This document shows, in pieces, positions 13,450-25,655 of a stretch of DNA of 64,000 bases; the stretch's first letter is position 1; each line of letters begins with the position of its first letter. The stretch spans positions 1,178,001-1,242,000 of the forward strand of contig JAECYW010000022.1 in the NCBI GenBank assembly GCA_023014335.1, written 5' to 3'. The notes below the pieces were generated by a model. It had not been told where the DNA came from, searched no databases, and saw only the letters and a list, made by a program, of their open reading frames with translations. This DNA comes from Galerina marginata. Taxonomy: Eukaryota; Basidiomycota; Agaricomycetes; Agaricales; Galerinaceae. A program made the position numbers and the translations under genes.

Positions 13450-14621
13450 GAAAAATGTCAGTAATATGCGCCGAGGTGGCAATACCATCGGATATCAGTG
13501 GAAATCATCGATTTCTGACGGAGACCCATTGAGAGCCATTGTTAAGCAGCGGAGACCATGTAGCTAAATTCAGGCGACCATTGGAGGTCAGTGTTGCCCA
13601 TCCGACCACACTGAATGTGGATAACAGCCACCGTAGTACATTTTGAATTAATCATCACATCCACTGAAAGCTGATGGTGTGCACTGGTCTCCAAATTTCG
13701 TGTTCATCGAACTCTGGTGGTGGTTGCTCGGGTCACCAGTGTATCTCAGTGGAAACTTGTTAGATATCCATTGGAATACAATGCATTTCAGTCATTTTTC
13801 CTCCGAAATACGATGTCTAACAGGGGAAGTTGCTCCCTATCCAATGAATAACATTGGATTTTGAACCAGTTTGGTCATAGTTCTGTTAATTATCAGTGCT
13901 TTTTTGATGTAAATAATCTATTAAATCCACTGCATGTCAGAGCAATGATATGCCTACAGCGCCGGTGCCGTATGAAAAATTACAAATAAGCGCCGTAAAG
14001 AACACCTCTGAGGTGCGATTCCAGTTCGTACATAGGGTCCAGCTAAATAATTAACGAGAGCGCGGGGGTCGAGGGATAATGTCGGAAGCAAGAGCGGAGC
14101 CGTCAACGACGGAGACGGCAGTAAACGAAGTTCGAGAGCCAGGCGGACGTTGCAAACGACGGAGCCTGAGGCAAGAGCTTAGTAATTGGTCTTGGACACG
14201 TCGAGTAGGCGCTTGCGGGATGAAGGTACTCAGGATCCTTCAAACCAGCCTCCTGCCTGCGAATAACGCGTTAAATTCCAGGATAAAACGCCGAGGATAT
14301 TTCTGTTCCGATGGCATTCGATGGTGTGCAACGGATGCCATTGGTAGGCGCCTGATATCTTTTTTAGTCTCCGCCGCACATCGCCGGATTACATTATCTA
14401 ATCGTGTCATGTAATAACCGCCAATCTCTATCACCCGCCACCAGTGTCCATTGGTGACCACTGATGACCACCAATGTCTTTGATGGCACGGGGCATATGA
14501 CTCAAAAATGTGGTCGAAATGCAGGTATATTGAGAGAGAATGGTAGAACTTCCCGAAAATTACCGCGTTGTGTAATTTTAGGTACAATGTAGGGTAATGC
14601 GGGTGAAATCTGACATTTTTC
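13450..14621. mobile_element. possible old non-autonomous element with 12-bp inverted ends
   Basis: GAAAAATGTCAG at 13450-13461 is perfectly inverted as CTGACATTTTTC at 14610-14621. The interior is non-coding and holds several CCATTGG-type motifs in both orientations, including the foldback CATTGGTG ... CACCAATG around 14448-14475. No target-site duplication was identified, so the boundaries are uncertain. Confidence 0.3.
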
Positions 14622-15865
14622 CTAGATTATACGTGTGGCAAAATGTGTGGTGATTCGCTGTGTGCATTGTATGACGTTTGTAAACACAAAAGGCACGTGA
14701 CGATGCGCGGTCCTGTGACGAACAGGCGAGCTCCTGCCATCACGATCTTGCGACGCGATAGGCTATAGCGCACTGCTCGACGCGCTTTCCGGCTTCGCCA
14801 GCCCTTGGGCTGTTACTCGAGAAATGTAAACCTAATGGGCCTACTCCATCCAATTTAGATTCAGGGAATCTTGAGCCCTTTGGTGAACGGAATTATATTT
14901 TGATCGGGTAGAGTGGCCTTATCTTTTTATTTGAATTTAATCTTCGTCCCATGGACATTGGTGGACAGCATGGCCTAAGTGCTGAAATAATGTTAAAGCT
15001 AATGGTAATACCTGATCACTTTTCCAGTCGCGACTCACAAATTATGGATTTCAATTGGATTCCAAGTTCCAACGTACTTCATCAAGTTGAAAACCGTTCA
15101 GAAACAAAGTTGAATTCTCCCGAAATCACTGATGCTCATTACTATAGCCATTAGCCGCTTCTGGTGTTCGAAGGTCCTTGATCTCCGCCGATATCTTAAC
15201 CAGTTCAGCGCATATAACTCAGGTTTCCAGCCAATTGGTAGTTTCAAATTTAGCTCAAAAAATCCCGTCCGTCCCAGCGCTAGCCAACTGTGATGATAAC
15301 TATATGCATCAGAGTCAAAATGGTATATAATTCGATGCATAGAGTAGAGTATATATGGGGACTCGAATCCGCGGGGTTCTTATTCCTCAAGCTCAATCCC
15401 CAAAATTGTAAGTGAAAGATGACCCACTTGACGCAAACGAGGACTTTGCCTACCACGCAATTTACCGCCCTCCACATTGGTTAATGTTTTCTTGAATAGG
15501 CGCCGTCATTTAACAACTTTTCTACTGAGATGCGGCTGCAATGGCTTGCTTATCCATCTTTAAAAGTGTTGAGCACCTTCTCAGAACTAGTTGGACTCAA
15601 TTAATTTACTCTGAACCATGCCACACGAGGCAGAGTCAGACCCGCTCATTGTAACTGAAGATATTACACGCATGCCAACACCCGTCGAGGATACAACCAA
15701 CCTTCCCTACACGAGGCCGACAAGAACACCTCGTGGTTGAGTCTAGAACGTTGGGGGCAACCTATCAGCTTCCAATAAGCGCCCAAGCCCAGGATATAAC
15801 GCACAGCATGAGAGAGAAAATTAATACGACAGCAATAATCACCCAACCACACCGGTTTAGTTAAC
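14622..15865. other. intergenic, no supported gene
   Basis: AT-rich towards 15.0-15.5 kb with only short frames. The last few hundred bases are the presumed promoter of the small gene starting at 15866. Confidence 0.4.
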
Positions 15866-16537
15866 ATGCCACGCTTCAGTGTAAGTCAAACGCTCATCCA
15901 ATCCTCCTTATCCTAACTCGCCACCCTAGGACGACGGACCTCTGGCCGAATACTTCGCCCAACACCCTAGCTTCACGCCTAACCACAATAAATCTGCAAC
16001 AAGCGAGTTTCACCGGCTCTGCCAAGCCTTGCACCTCCCCAAAGAGAGCCGCGAGCGAAAAGCAGCCCGCGCGGCGTTCAAGGACGCGCTGACCGAGGAA
16101 TTCAATGATATCTACGGCACGGACGCGGATGACCTTGCGGCTTGGCACGCTCTCTGCGAACGTATTGCTATCGCTCCAGTTCCCAGCACTCTCGAAGAGT
16201 GTCGTGAGGTCCGTTCCGATTCCTCTTACACGTAAGATTAATGCGAAACAACGGCTAAGTATGAATCGTTATCTAGGCCGTCATGAACACCCACGTAAAC
16301 CTCGTCGACCTGACCACCCGATCAGGCCACATCCGCATCTTCGACTCCGTCGAAGAACTAAGTGAATACACGATGGAGAACCACAAGATTTTCCCGAGAG
16401 ATAACGCGTACGCCGGGGACTTGCTGCGTCATCTTTTACGCCATATCTTTAATCCTGGGCTGGATTCGGGTCGGGGCGGATCGGGAAACCAGAGGAGAGG
16501 AGGATGCGGAAGAAGGGCAGGACGAGGAAGAAATTAG
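15866..16537 (+). CDS. conserved fungal hypothetical protein
   Basis: Three exons (15866-15880, 15930-16208, 16277-16537) with introns of 49 and 68 nt give a protein of about 184 residues. The tiny first exon encodes MPRFS and joins to DDGPLAEYFAQHPSFTPN. Later landmarks are FNDIYGTDADDLAAWHALC, then HVNLVDLTTRSGHIRIF and FPRDNAYAGDLLRHLLRHIF. I recognise this arrangement (GPLAEYFAQ ... YGTD..DL..W..LC ... HVNLVDL ... NAYAG.LL..LLR) as a widespread family of uncharacterised fungal proteins; no biochemical function is known to me. The C-terminal 28 residues are Gly/Arg-rich and may reflect read-through of a last intron, since GGGTCGGGG near 16468 could be a donor. No membrane segment or signal peptide. 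Confidence 0.8.
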
Positions 16538-16699
16538 GGGAAATAATTTGGCTTGCCGAAGCTTCGCTCTTTGCGTAGCCATTATGAATCGTCAGCCCTC
16601 TTCGAAATACAGCCTCAGGAGGACGTCGGAGGCCGAAACAGCAGGTGTTGTTTAGCAATACCAATTCTAATTGACTTGCTATTGGTTTGGTCGCGTTTG

Positions 16700-17310
16700 G
16701 TTCGCCTCCTGTTGATTGAGCGTCTACCTCAGTATTGAAGTTGGTTCCAATACCCCAGCATCTCTAAGTTCACGATTCGGTCAATCTTTTAATCCGAAAT
16801 ATAATAACGAGTCTCATCCAACAGATCCTATTTATCAAGCGCTTTGTTTGCGCATACAGTACTTAGATGATGATGGAAATAAATATTTCTACCTGGGCTG
16901 GTCGAGCCATTTGATATCGAGGGCGAAGTGGTCCGGTTGACGAAAGGTACATTCCTAAGTAAAAACATTATAAAGCTAGACTGAACCCGTCAGAACTTCA
17001 GGACTCACCTGAAACATTCTGCGAGTAGGTTCCAGGCAACAAAGGAGACAAATCAACTATTCTAGAAATTCCAGGATGATCGAGCCGAACGAGACCCCTA
17101 TTCAACCCGCATGCGACGAAATCAAATGTCAGTAAAAAAAAAAAAATTCTAGTCCAAAGAAAAACGCCTCGCATCAGTCGCAGTGTGCTTTTCTGCAAAT
17201 GAATTTCATAAGAAGCGTGAAATATGCGGATTGCCAAGTGTTCCATGCGCGCCCACAGATGTGAGACCAGGTCCCATTCGGAAGCTTTGAGTCTGAGATT
17301 TTTAAACATG
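16700..17310 (-). pseudogene. exon-like minus-strand fragment, unknown
   Basis: The minus strand at about 17130-17010 encodes FDFVACGLNRGLVRLDHPG and LSPLLPGTYSQNVS, ending at a GTGAGTCC donor. An acceptor near 16946 could continue the frame with MYLSSTGPLRPRYQM. No start or full gene could be assembled. The adjacent 16.70-16.83 kb non-coding stretch resembles 20.58-20.70 kb (both contain a shared GTTCACGA core and end in GAGTCTC), suggesting a duplicated flank. Confidence 0.25.
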
Positions 17311-17734
17311 GAGAATGATGTGGAATCCTAGAAGCGAAATGTTCATCTGAGGTCCAGACTAGGAGAAAGGGAGCAGCCAGACTTCGAAAGCCTAGTGAGA
17401 CGAACGGGTAAGGTTTGAGACTTCATTGACTCTCCAGCAATTCAGCCTGCGTTGATAGAAAAGGGGAAAGCGATCAGACAAACCGGAACCTAGTATTGCC
17501 GCGTATTTATTCCAAAGGAATCGGGTTCGCGATCGACACCTAATGCGGGTAACGGCATGGCGAGGCGACGATCATCTGATAGAATTTTGACGACACATGT
17601 GGCGGGACTGCCGCATTTGAAATTGTTGATGCGAGAGAAATGAGATAAAAGCTAGACTTCATCTCACATCTCATCCAATCCACCTACCAGCAAGTAACCC
17701 TGTCGTATTTATGCACGTCAGAAAACATTGCATC

Positions 17735-20190
17735 ATGGATAGCGACTCTGATACTGAACTTGGTTCTGCACATTTGACCCGTCCTCCGTCCACCACAACA
17801 CAAGCGCAACCTCCCAAAAATATCCATCCTGTACCAAACTTGAAGTCAAAACCTGTTTCAGCGGAAAGGGGCCGTCCGCTTCCATGTCCGTATCCGTCGC
17901 CGTCGCCATGCCCGACGGTGACAAGGGCGGCCAATGTTTCACCAGTTCTCCCTCCATCATCTGCAAATGAAATTTGGATTGCACATGCGCCGCCCGCGTT
18001 TCGACGGCCCGAAGACGCGACGCTGCTGGGTGCAGCTGCCAGGCGCAAGCGTGATTCAGAGGCGGGGAAATCTGAGCGGGGCGGAAGGGAAAACATGGAT
18101 GACTGCCTAAGCGGGAACGGGCGGTTGAACAGGGAGAGTACCGTGGCATCACAGGCTGTAGGTTCACGATCAGATACGATACCTCAAGTTGCGCAAGAGA
18201 ACTTACCAGGGGATGCCACCCAGAACGCTCGCAGTAAGGCCTTGAGTCTTGTAGCTGTCAGCCACGTCGACGTTCACGATAAATCGGAATTGCCTCTTGG
18301 AACTGTCTCAGGCCTCTCGAAGTCACAAGAAGCCATAATTCGGCTTGAACTGACGAAGATTAAAAGGGATCTGCCTGGCTCTGACAAGTTCCTCAGGCTC
18401 CATCCGGTATGTACCCATCCTCCAAGTCATTCTCGAGCTCGGAACATCCTATCTGCACGAGGTCTCACTTCCTTTCCTCGTCCTAGACTTGTAATCCTTG
18501 CGAACGCCGTGAAAAGGAGTGTATCTCAACTCCCAATGTTTCCTGCGAGGGATGTCGGAATCGCCGCACCGCTTGCCCTCGACAGAAAGCCTACCACGCA
18601 CATCGAATTCGGAGGCAATTGCAAGCTTTCCCTCAAGAGGGCTTCACCCTGACAAAGGAGGAGGCAGAAAAAGCGATAAAAGCACTTGGATCGCGTCGGC
18701 GCGGACAAAATAAACCTGAGACCAAGAAAGTATCGGGTAACGGGAAAGGGAAGGCAGGGCGTAAGAAGAAGGTGGTGGAGAGGAGTAATGGACTGAAGAA
18801 AGCGGGAAGGAACCACAAGGATAGTGATATCGGAACGAGGGTCCGACCGGATCAATGGTGCAATGCTTCAAAACGCCGGATCATTTTTGGCCCTCTCCGT
18901 CGACCCCGACCTTCTCCACCGCCAAGTGAAGCTTCTGACGACGAATCTTCTGCGCCAGAACCCAATGCGCCAGCGATTCAAGAAGCAGTAGCTGTCGACT
19001 CACTGTCATCCGAGTTACCCCCGGAGGGCGAAAATGAGTGTCAAGGGCTGGAAGGCCCACAAACCGTCATCGCCTCCGCTGACATGGCCTCTAGGGAATC
19101 GGAGGAGGCGGAGTCGGAACAACGTCAAATGATCCACACAGACCAAAATTACCGTTTGAGGGAGCTTGAGGCGGAGGTGAGACGGTTGAATGACGAGCTG
19201 GCCAAGTTGCAGGGAGTTGCGTGCCTTGCCTCGATTCCGGCTGAAGATGGCCTTGCGGTCGCGGCGGGTGCCGGAGCAGACGACGATGTAGACATGGAGA
19301 TGAGCTCGGTGGAAGGCGAAGTCGTTCTAGGGGGACAGGAAGACGAAAACGGAATGCTTGTTAACGAGAGCGTCCAAACCACGCCGGAAGGCCAACTTCA
19401 AGGTTATTCCGAACCCGATTGCGTCCAACTTCAAGGCCAATACGGTAAGATCGGGCACGACGAAGGTCTTGCAGGGAAGCTAGCTATGTCAATTGTCACT
19501 TGCGTGTCCTGCGAGGCAGCTCAAGTCGAGATCCAAAGGCTAAATGCCGAGCTCGCGAGCGAACGGAAGAACGCCATCGAGTTTGAAAAATGGGCAGCCT
19601 CGTGTAATGAGGATTTGAATGGTAAGTCATTCTGCCTGTTGGGGATCTTGGCTCTGGGGACCCCCATAACGCGATCCTAACTCATAACATGTTTTCACCT
19701 AGAAATCCTATCAATCGCAAGCCCCCAGATTCAAAGCCGCCTTGACTTCCTCGGCCGTCTCGCACTGCACTGCAGTGGGTTACGGGTGCACACCGAGCGG
19801 ATCCAAACGGAACAAGGCGTGGACACTCACGACCTACTTAGGGTGGTAGCCAGGATCCAAGAGGACCTTGACGAGGAGGCGATGAAGGAAGACGAAGGCG
19901 AGAGGAAGACGAGAAACCTGTCCGGTGTTCGACGTTTGCGTAACGTTGCCACTGGAGCTCCCTGCGGGCTTGACATAAACGGTCAACTCGACTTTGCAGA
20001 TACAGCAAAGCAGGCGAAGCAGGCGAAGCCAGAAATATCCCCGAGCGTAAACGCGAAAGGCAAAAGGGTTCGAGGCGATGACTATTTTCACGATGGCGGG
20101 CCCTGCGAGAGCTGTGGCTCACATAATTCCTCGTACCGCCGAGGTGAAGTTTCTGGACCGTCGGTTTCGAAGAAGCCTAGGTTTGAGTAA
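17735..20190 (+). CDS. zinc-cluster (Zn2Cys6-like) coiled-coil protein, paralog 1
   Basis: Three exons (17735-18406, 18487-19621, 19703-20190; introns 80 and 81 nt) give a 764-residue protein. The ATG at 17735 has A at -3 and G at +4; an in-frame ATG at 17711 is poorer. Exon 1 ends with LPGSDKFLRLHP. Exon 2 starts with the cysteine cluster CNPCERREKEC-(7)-CEGCRNRRTAC-PRQ, spacing C-2-C-6-C-7-C-2-C-6-C, which fits the fungal Zn(II)2Cys6 pattern. It is followed by a basic stretch, long acidic/Ser-rich spacers, a heptad-like coiled coil (LRELEAEVRRLNDELAKLQ), a CVSCEAAQVEIQRLNAELAS segment and a last exon (LDFLGRLALHCSGLRVHTER ... RIQEDLDEE). By family this suggests a DNA-binding, dimerising nuclear protein; that is inference. 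Paralogs lie at 21.1 and 33.5 kb. Confidence 0.85.
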
Positions 20191-21119
20191 GGTTCAATAG
20201 TTCAATTACAATTCTGGTTTCAATTTTCTGGTCATTAAAAGCACAACGATGTATGGACATGACTTAGCAGTGTTTTGTACAACCTCGATTTCCATTATTG
20301 AAGTAGAATCGGAGATATGGGTCGCTGTCTTCGATTGTCCTGGCAGGTGCTTTTGGAAGTTATGAGCTTTGAGTATCAGAAGAGTTATGGGCCTGATGAA
20401 ATTTGTCAGAGCTGTAGCTCAGGTATTTCCTTCAACCTGTGACGACCGTCTTTACATAGGTTCGAAATAGAAAGGAATAATATCGAAATGCGAACCAGAA
20501 AGTGTTGTTATACTGATTCGAAATGACCGACCATCGATTTTGTCTCGAAATTATGTCTGTCGACCCACCATCCCTTCTCTCCAATTCAGTGTCGGCCTCA
20601 GTAAAAAACTTCACCTTGGTTACAAAAATTATCCCAAGCATCTCAATTCTCTAGGTTCACGAATCCGTCAAGTTCTGATCCAAACATGGAGTCTCTTCCG
20701 GCGTGGACCCCCTCCTCGAGCGCCTTAGATTCGTCTTTGCGGTTAAATGGCAAAGATATCAAGTTCGGCCTGAGGCTTTGCACTTTAAACCGTGAAGTGC
20801 GAAATACTCGAATTAGGATAGCCTTCTCCAGCGTATGCAACTTGATAACGAGTTCTAGAAGGCCTCCGTTGAATGTGTAAGTATATGAAGCTCGAATGAG
20901 GAATGGGACGATTGTTGAAGGACAGGAGGTAGGAGGAGATGAACAGGGATGACAAGCAACTTGCATCAACATTTGTCACAAAGGACCACCGTGGATCGTT
21001 GGTGGATCGGATCACGACAATCGTGGGAAGGTCGCGTGCAGGATAACCGCGACGCGTCTGCATTAGTGCCATTCCACCATTCACTTGGCTAAATTTACCG
21101 CGAGAGCTACGTTCTAATC
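20191..21119. other. intergenic between two paralogs
   Basis: No supported gene. 20.58-20.70 kb resembles 16.70-16.83 kb, so the paralog at 17.7 kb and its upstream flank may have been duplicated together with the copy at 21.1 kb. Confidence 0.35.
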
Positions 21120-22991
21120 ATGTCTGTAATCAACTTTCCTCTTGGCTCTGCAAGTAAACAAGCCAAAGCAGGGTTAAACCGGAGAAAAATGGATCCTACA
21201 ACGATGAAGTAGGTTGCCGACATTTGGCGTGTGCCAACTTTTTTTCAAGTATTTGCCAGTGACGATCAGCGTGCAGAGTGGGAAGCACGAAAGGAAAAGA
21301 TGCGTGTGGCGGCTCGCAATAAGTACGTATCGTTTTCTAAAGCCGAACTTAAACTAATCGATTCAACAAAGTCGGAAAAAACACCCAGAACCAGTTCAGT
21401 CACCCCCAATTGTTCCTCCAGGCAAGAAAACCCGTGTTAAAGCGGTGGAAGCGGGTCCATCGATAACCTCAAAGCGTCGTACTGGTCCATCGATGGGCCG
21501 GAAATATGCAGAAGCTGACGCTTACGATGTACACACTCGTCAGAGGTCTCCTCCTCTCCCACTCATTTTGGCGAATCGCGCTCGTGATGGGTCTTTCTCT
21601 TCCATTACCGAGGGCAACAACAACCTATCGATTCCCTCCCGATATCCTCGACGTTCTGCACGTATACCCGAGGCGTCCTCCTCTGAAGCTCGACAGACTA
21701 AAGCGGCGGGCGTTGAAGCACAGCAGGCGGAAGAGATGTACAGGAATGACGAGCTCTGTCAAGAGGACCTGCCCAATGTCAAGGTCAACGTCATCTCCGA
21801 AAAAAGTGCAGAGCCACAAGTCTCCGTGAAACGGGAAGATCGGGAATATCTTGTCCTGGTGGAAGACCCAACACCGACACGATACATTAACGAAGCTGAT
21901 TCCGACCGGGACCTTGGGTATGGCAGTGACGCGCCAGCCGCTATCACTAGGAATGGCAACCCCACCCGCACTCGCTGCGGAACTCTATCTTCTAACACTA
22001 ATAACGATGATCCGTTAACTCTGCGTCAATTTCACCGCGTAAGAGAGCTTGAGGTGGCGGTGAGGCGTCTGAAAGAAGAGCTGGCAAATTTACAGGAAGT
22101 CGCGGATGCGGTCGTGGTGTCAGTTGAAAATGGTTTTGCACTCGTGCCAGGCGCGGAATCGGGTAACAATGGAGACCTTGAGATGGAATTAGGGGAAGGC
22201 GATGCTGTTCTAGGTAAACAAGAGGACCGTGCTGAAATGTTTATTGACGCAGGCGTTCAAACAACCCCGCAAGACCAGCTTGAAGGGAATACCGAAATTG
22301 AGCGGTTCCAAATCCAAGGTCAATGCGCTGAGACGACTGTCTCTTGTGTATCCTGCGAGGATGCCCAAGTCGAGATCCGAAAGTTGAACTCCGAGCTTCT
22401 GAACGAGGGAAGGAACTTGATTGAGTCCGAGAAATGGGCGACCTCCTGTAATGAGGATTTGAATGGTGAGGTATTCTGTCTATTAGGGATCTTGGTTCAT
22501 ATATAATCAGTCATTCCATCCGTTTTTGTCCTTGTATAGCGCTTGTATCACCTTTTTGTTTACGTTCCTCCTTAAGACCCGCAAGCGATACTGACATATA
22601 ACAATGTTTTCACCCAGACTTTTTATTAAGCGCTAGCCCTCAGACTCAAAGCCGTCTCGACTTTCTCGGCCGTCTCGCAATGCACTGCAGTGGGCTACGG
22701 GTATACGGGGGGCGGATTAAAACGGAACACGGCGCGGACACTCGTGGCTTACTTAGAGTGATATCCAGGATCCAGGAGGACCTTGACGAGGAGGTTAGTA
22801 AAAATGCAGCGCCGCTGGCAAAGCCACAAATGCCCTCGAACATGAGCAAGAACGCAAATGGCAAAAGGACTCGAGGCGACGGTTATATCCACGATGACGG
22901 GCCTTGCGAGGGCGGTGGTTCACATAACACCTCGTACCGCCGAGGTGAAACCTCTAGACCATCGATTTTGAAGAAGCTTCTGTTTGAGTAA
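21120..22991 (+). CDS. coiled-coil paralog 2, lacking the zinc cluster
   Basis: Four exons (21120-21208, 21260-21322, 21372-22465, 22618-22991; introns 51, 49 and 152 nt) join in frame to about 539 residues. The body follows paralog 1: a basic/Ser-rich segment, the coiled coil (RELEVAVRRLKEELANLQE), the CVSCEDAQVEIRKLNSELL block, CNEDLN before the same phase-1 intron, LDFLGRLAMHCSGLRVY, RIQEDLDEEV, and a C-terminus with GPCEGGGSHNTSYRRGE. The N-terminus differs: exons 1-2 encode MSVINFPLGSASKQAKAG and DDQRAEWEARKEKMRVA, with no cysteine cluster. Either the DNA-binding end was lost or replaced, or an upstream exon is missed; I searched 20.5-21.1 kb and saw none. It may act as a partner that dimerises through the coiled coil without binding DNA (inference). 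Confidence 0.78.
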
Positions 22992-23312
22992 GGTCCAATA
23001 ATTCAATCAGCTACTTAATGGTAAATACGATGAATGCCTCTTGCTTCTGGAAAATATCGCGCCGGCCCCGACCCCGGGAGTGTTCTCTATTCATTGGAGC
23101 TAACTTAGATGCTGTCAAACCCCATTAAACGAGTCACCGTAATCTCGCTCCTCGAAGTTCGTACGAAATTTAATCGCAGTTCTGTGGTTTCTAAAACTTT
23201 GTACTAAATTTGAAGTACTAAATTTGAGGGGCATATCTATATATTGACGGAGGTCCCAAAGACGCGATTTCATTAAAATTTATCATCATAACAAGGTAGA
23301 AAAATCCCTAGG
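22992..23312. other. convergent intergenic gap
   Basis: Short 3' to 3' spacer between the coiled-coil paralog and the permease. Contains a small imperfect direct repeat (ACTAAATTTGA) near 23205-23228. No gene seen. Confidence 0.5.
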
Positions 23313-25655
23313 TTAGTCTTTCGGATGAGAGGTAACATCACCATGCTCATCGTGCGTGGCATCCCACTCGGCAAGCTCGCTATTAGGGACTTTAACGAGT
23401 CGTGTAGCCTGTGCTCCATCAGGTAATTTCTCGAGTAATTGGCGAATTGTATAGTTTCCCCTCTTGGGTAACAGGAGAACGACGACGACGTAGACTAAGC
23501 CAGAGACCGCCAGACTAAAAACGGAATGCTGTTAGATACATTTATCAATATTGTTAATTAATTTGACCCACATTCCAAGGCCAACGATACAGAACGTGGC
23601 ATAGAAAAAACTGACGTCTCCGGCGTCGATGCCACCGGCAGGTGGTACCCAGGGAAGAGCAAGGAGATAAATGTTGACCAAGATGGTAAAAACGAGGACG
23701 GCGTTCCATGCCCGGAACTCGGTCCGAGGAGCGCCTATCCTCTGACGACGTAATCGGACAGAGAAAAGACCGATAGTCATTAGGAATATGAAGACGTTCG
23801 CAGGATATGATTGGAGATCAACGACTACAGCAATATTTAGCGGAGTTCGGTTTCAAGGTGACGATCCATATACGCACTGAAATTGAATGCATCTCCCGCT
23901 GGAGGCGCGATGATGACGATGACAGTAAGAATCCATTTCAGCAGGTATGGTCCTAGAGGTGTATTGAAAGGTCGAGTCGAAGCCCAGAATCTTGGATAGG
24001 GTAGCACTCCTTGTCTAAAACAAGACATGAGATGTTTATTCGGATTTCAACAACCAGCTTTCCCCACCTTCCGCACTCTCGAATGACTCTTGACGACCCG
24101 ATGACGACTGCAAGCAGATTACCAAAGCTACTGATCGCTACAAGAGCACTGAGCGCAGTGACGGCTTGGCTATTTCCGAAGACGGCCGTGAAAAAGAGGC
24201 TCGCTGTGAGTTGATTCGACGTCCTAATTTGTTCTTTCGGGACTAATGGCCTTCGTCAGCAGTAAAAGGTCACGTCGAACGACATAAACTCACTAGCTGC
24301 GAAGTACGCAATGTTGGCCAGAAAATATAGGACGAAAACAATAGTAAGTGAGAGTGGGGCGTATCGTTTCACTGTCTTGATTGGATTCTAGGTGGAATAG
24401 GTTTTCACGTTTACAGTCGAAGGACTTTTCTGGTAAGCGGACAGACCTTGACTTCATTTAGCACGTTGAACGCGTTCTATTGAAGGGGTTAATACTGTAA
24501 AAGTAATAGAATGCAAGAAAATTACTTCAAATCCGCTGTACGCGAAGTTAACTTTTACCAACGCCGTGGCCAGACCATTTCCATTTGACGATGTCCCTGC
24601 AAATGAATTTCTGAAGTTGGCATGTGGGTCTTCGACGCGAGTATGGCCACCGAGGACGACCAATCCAGTGATTGCGATACTGTTGTGGTATTTAATAAAA
24701 TATTATCTCCGAAATTTGGACAACACGAACAAGATCAGGGTTATAAGTTTGACGAAGCCTATGACATTAGACAGACGGAGCGACCATTTCGTACTCAGAA
24801 TGCAAACTAACCGAGGAGATTAATATATTTAAAGAGGCAGTTCCAACTGGCTTACTGATGACAATGATTGTGAAAACCCCAACAGCAAGTCCCCGAATAT
24901 TCCATGTCGACGTTTTTCCTCCTCCAGCTACAAGGAGATACTGAGCAAGAACTGGAAAACCGGTCAGATAGTGCCAGGACGCAGCGAATGTCATACGCAC
25001 TGATGGCATTACTACTACTGAACGATAACAGAACGGACTGCACAGCGAAGACTGTGGGCATAAGAAATCTCGGTCTAGGAAAAGCCTGAAATAATTCAGT
25101 GAGGGTCCGTAAATTTTCAAGAAGCTTACCTTTTCCAAGTAAGCAACTTCAGCACCAGAGCGATGAGGAAAATACGACGCATATTCGAGATAAACGGCGA
25201 GAGAGGCTGAAAAAGTTAATGAACGTCCAAGAAAGACGTAGAACGGAAATACCTCCAGCGAAGAAATAACCTATCACCCAGAAAATTAAACTCAGACCGA
25301 CTGAGCCTACGCCTTTCAAGATCGCGCCGGCTGAAATTTTTGAGATTTGTGAGAGCATCTAGAGGAATGAATAGATAGCACGAACGAGTTGTAAATACTC
25401 CAGTTCCAATCATTCTACTTATATTCTTTTGGCGCATGAGTAGGGGCACTTCAACTAAGGAACTGGTTTATTACTTACTAAGAAAATAACGGTGATCCAG
25501 TCGACATGGTAGCCGAGTGGACTAACTTTCTCGGTCGGGGCTCCTACAGTCACTGCAGCATCTTCGTAAGAGGGGTATGTGTCTTCAGAGCCAGCATCGA
25601 GGTCGTAGGCCGACTTTTCATTATCGGATCTGGTTTTTTCGCCTTCTAAGGACAT
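23313..25655 (-). CDS. high-affinity methionine permease (MUP1-type, APC superfamily)
   Basis: A many-intron minus-strand gene; start ATG at 25655 (MSLEGEKTRSDNEK), stop at 23313 (VTSHPKD*). Exons carry LGYHVDWITVIFL, then MIGTGVFTT in the first helix (the APC substrate-binding GTGVF-type motif). GAILKGVGSVGLSLIFWVIG, MPTVFAVQSVLLSFSSSNAI and DPHANFRNSFAGTSSNGN follow. Later exons carry ALVKVNFAYSGFE, VLPYPRFWASTRPFNTPLGP, LLKWILTVIVIIAPPAGDAF and RRQRIGAPRTEFRAWNAVLV. Multiple hydrophobic spans fit a polytopic plasma membrane amino-acid transporter with about 12 helices. The order and motifs match fungal MUP1-like methionine permeases. Introns are about 50-80 nt, some with weak donors (for example GTTCGT after GVFTT). 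A broken copy of the 3' half lies at 26.7-27.3 kb. Confidence 0.85.

Noticed and set aside
15340..15400. tRNA-like T-loop (GATTCGAGTCC on the minus strand)
   Set aside because: No acceptor stem, D-arm or anticodon arm could be paired around it.
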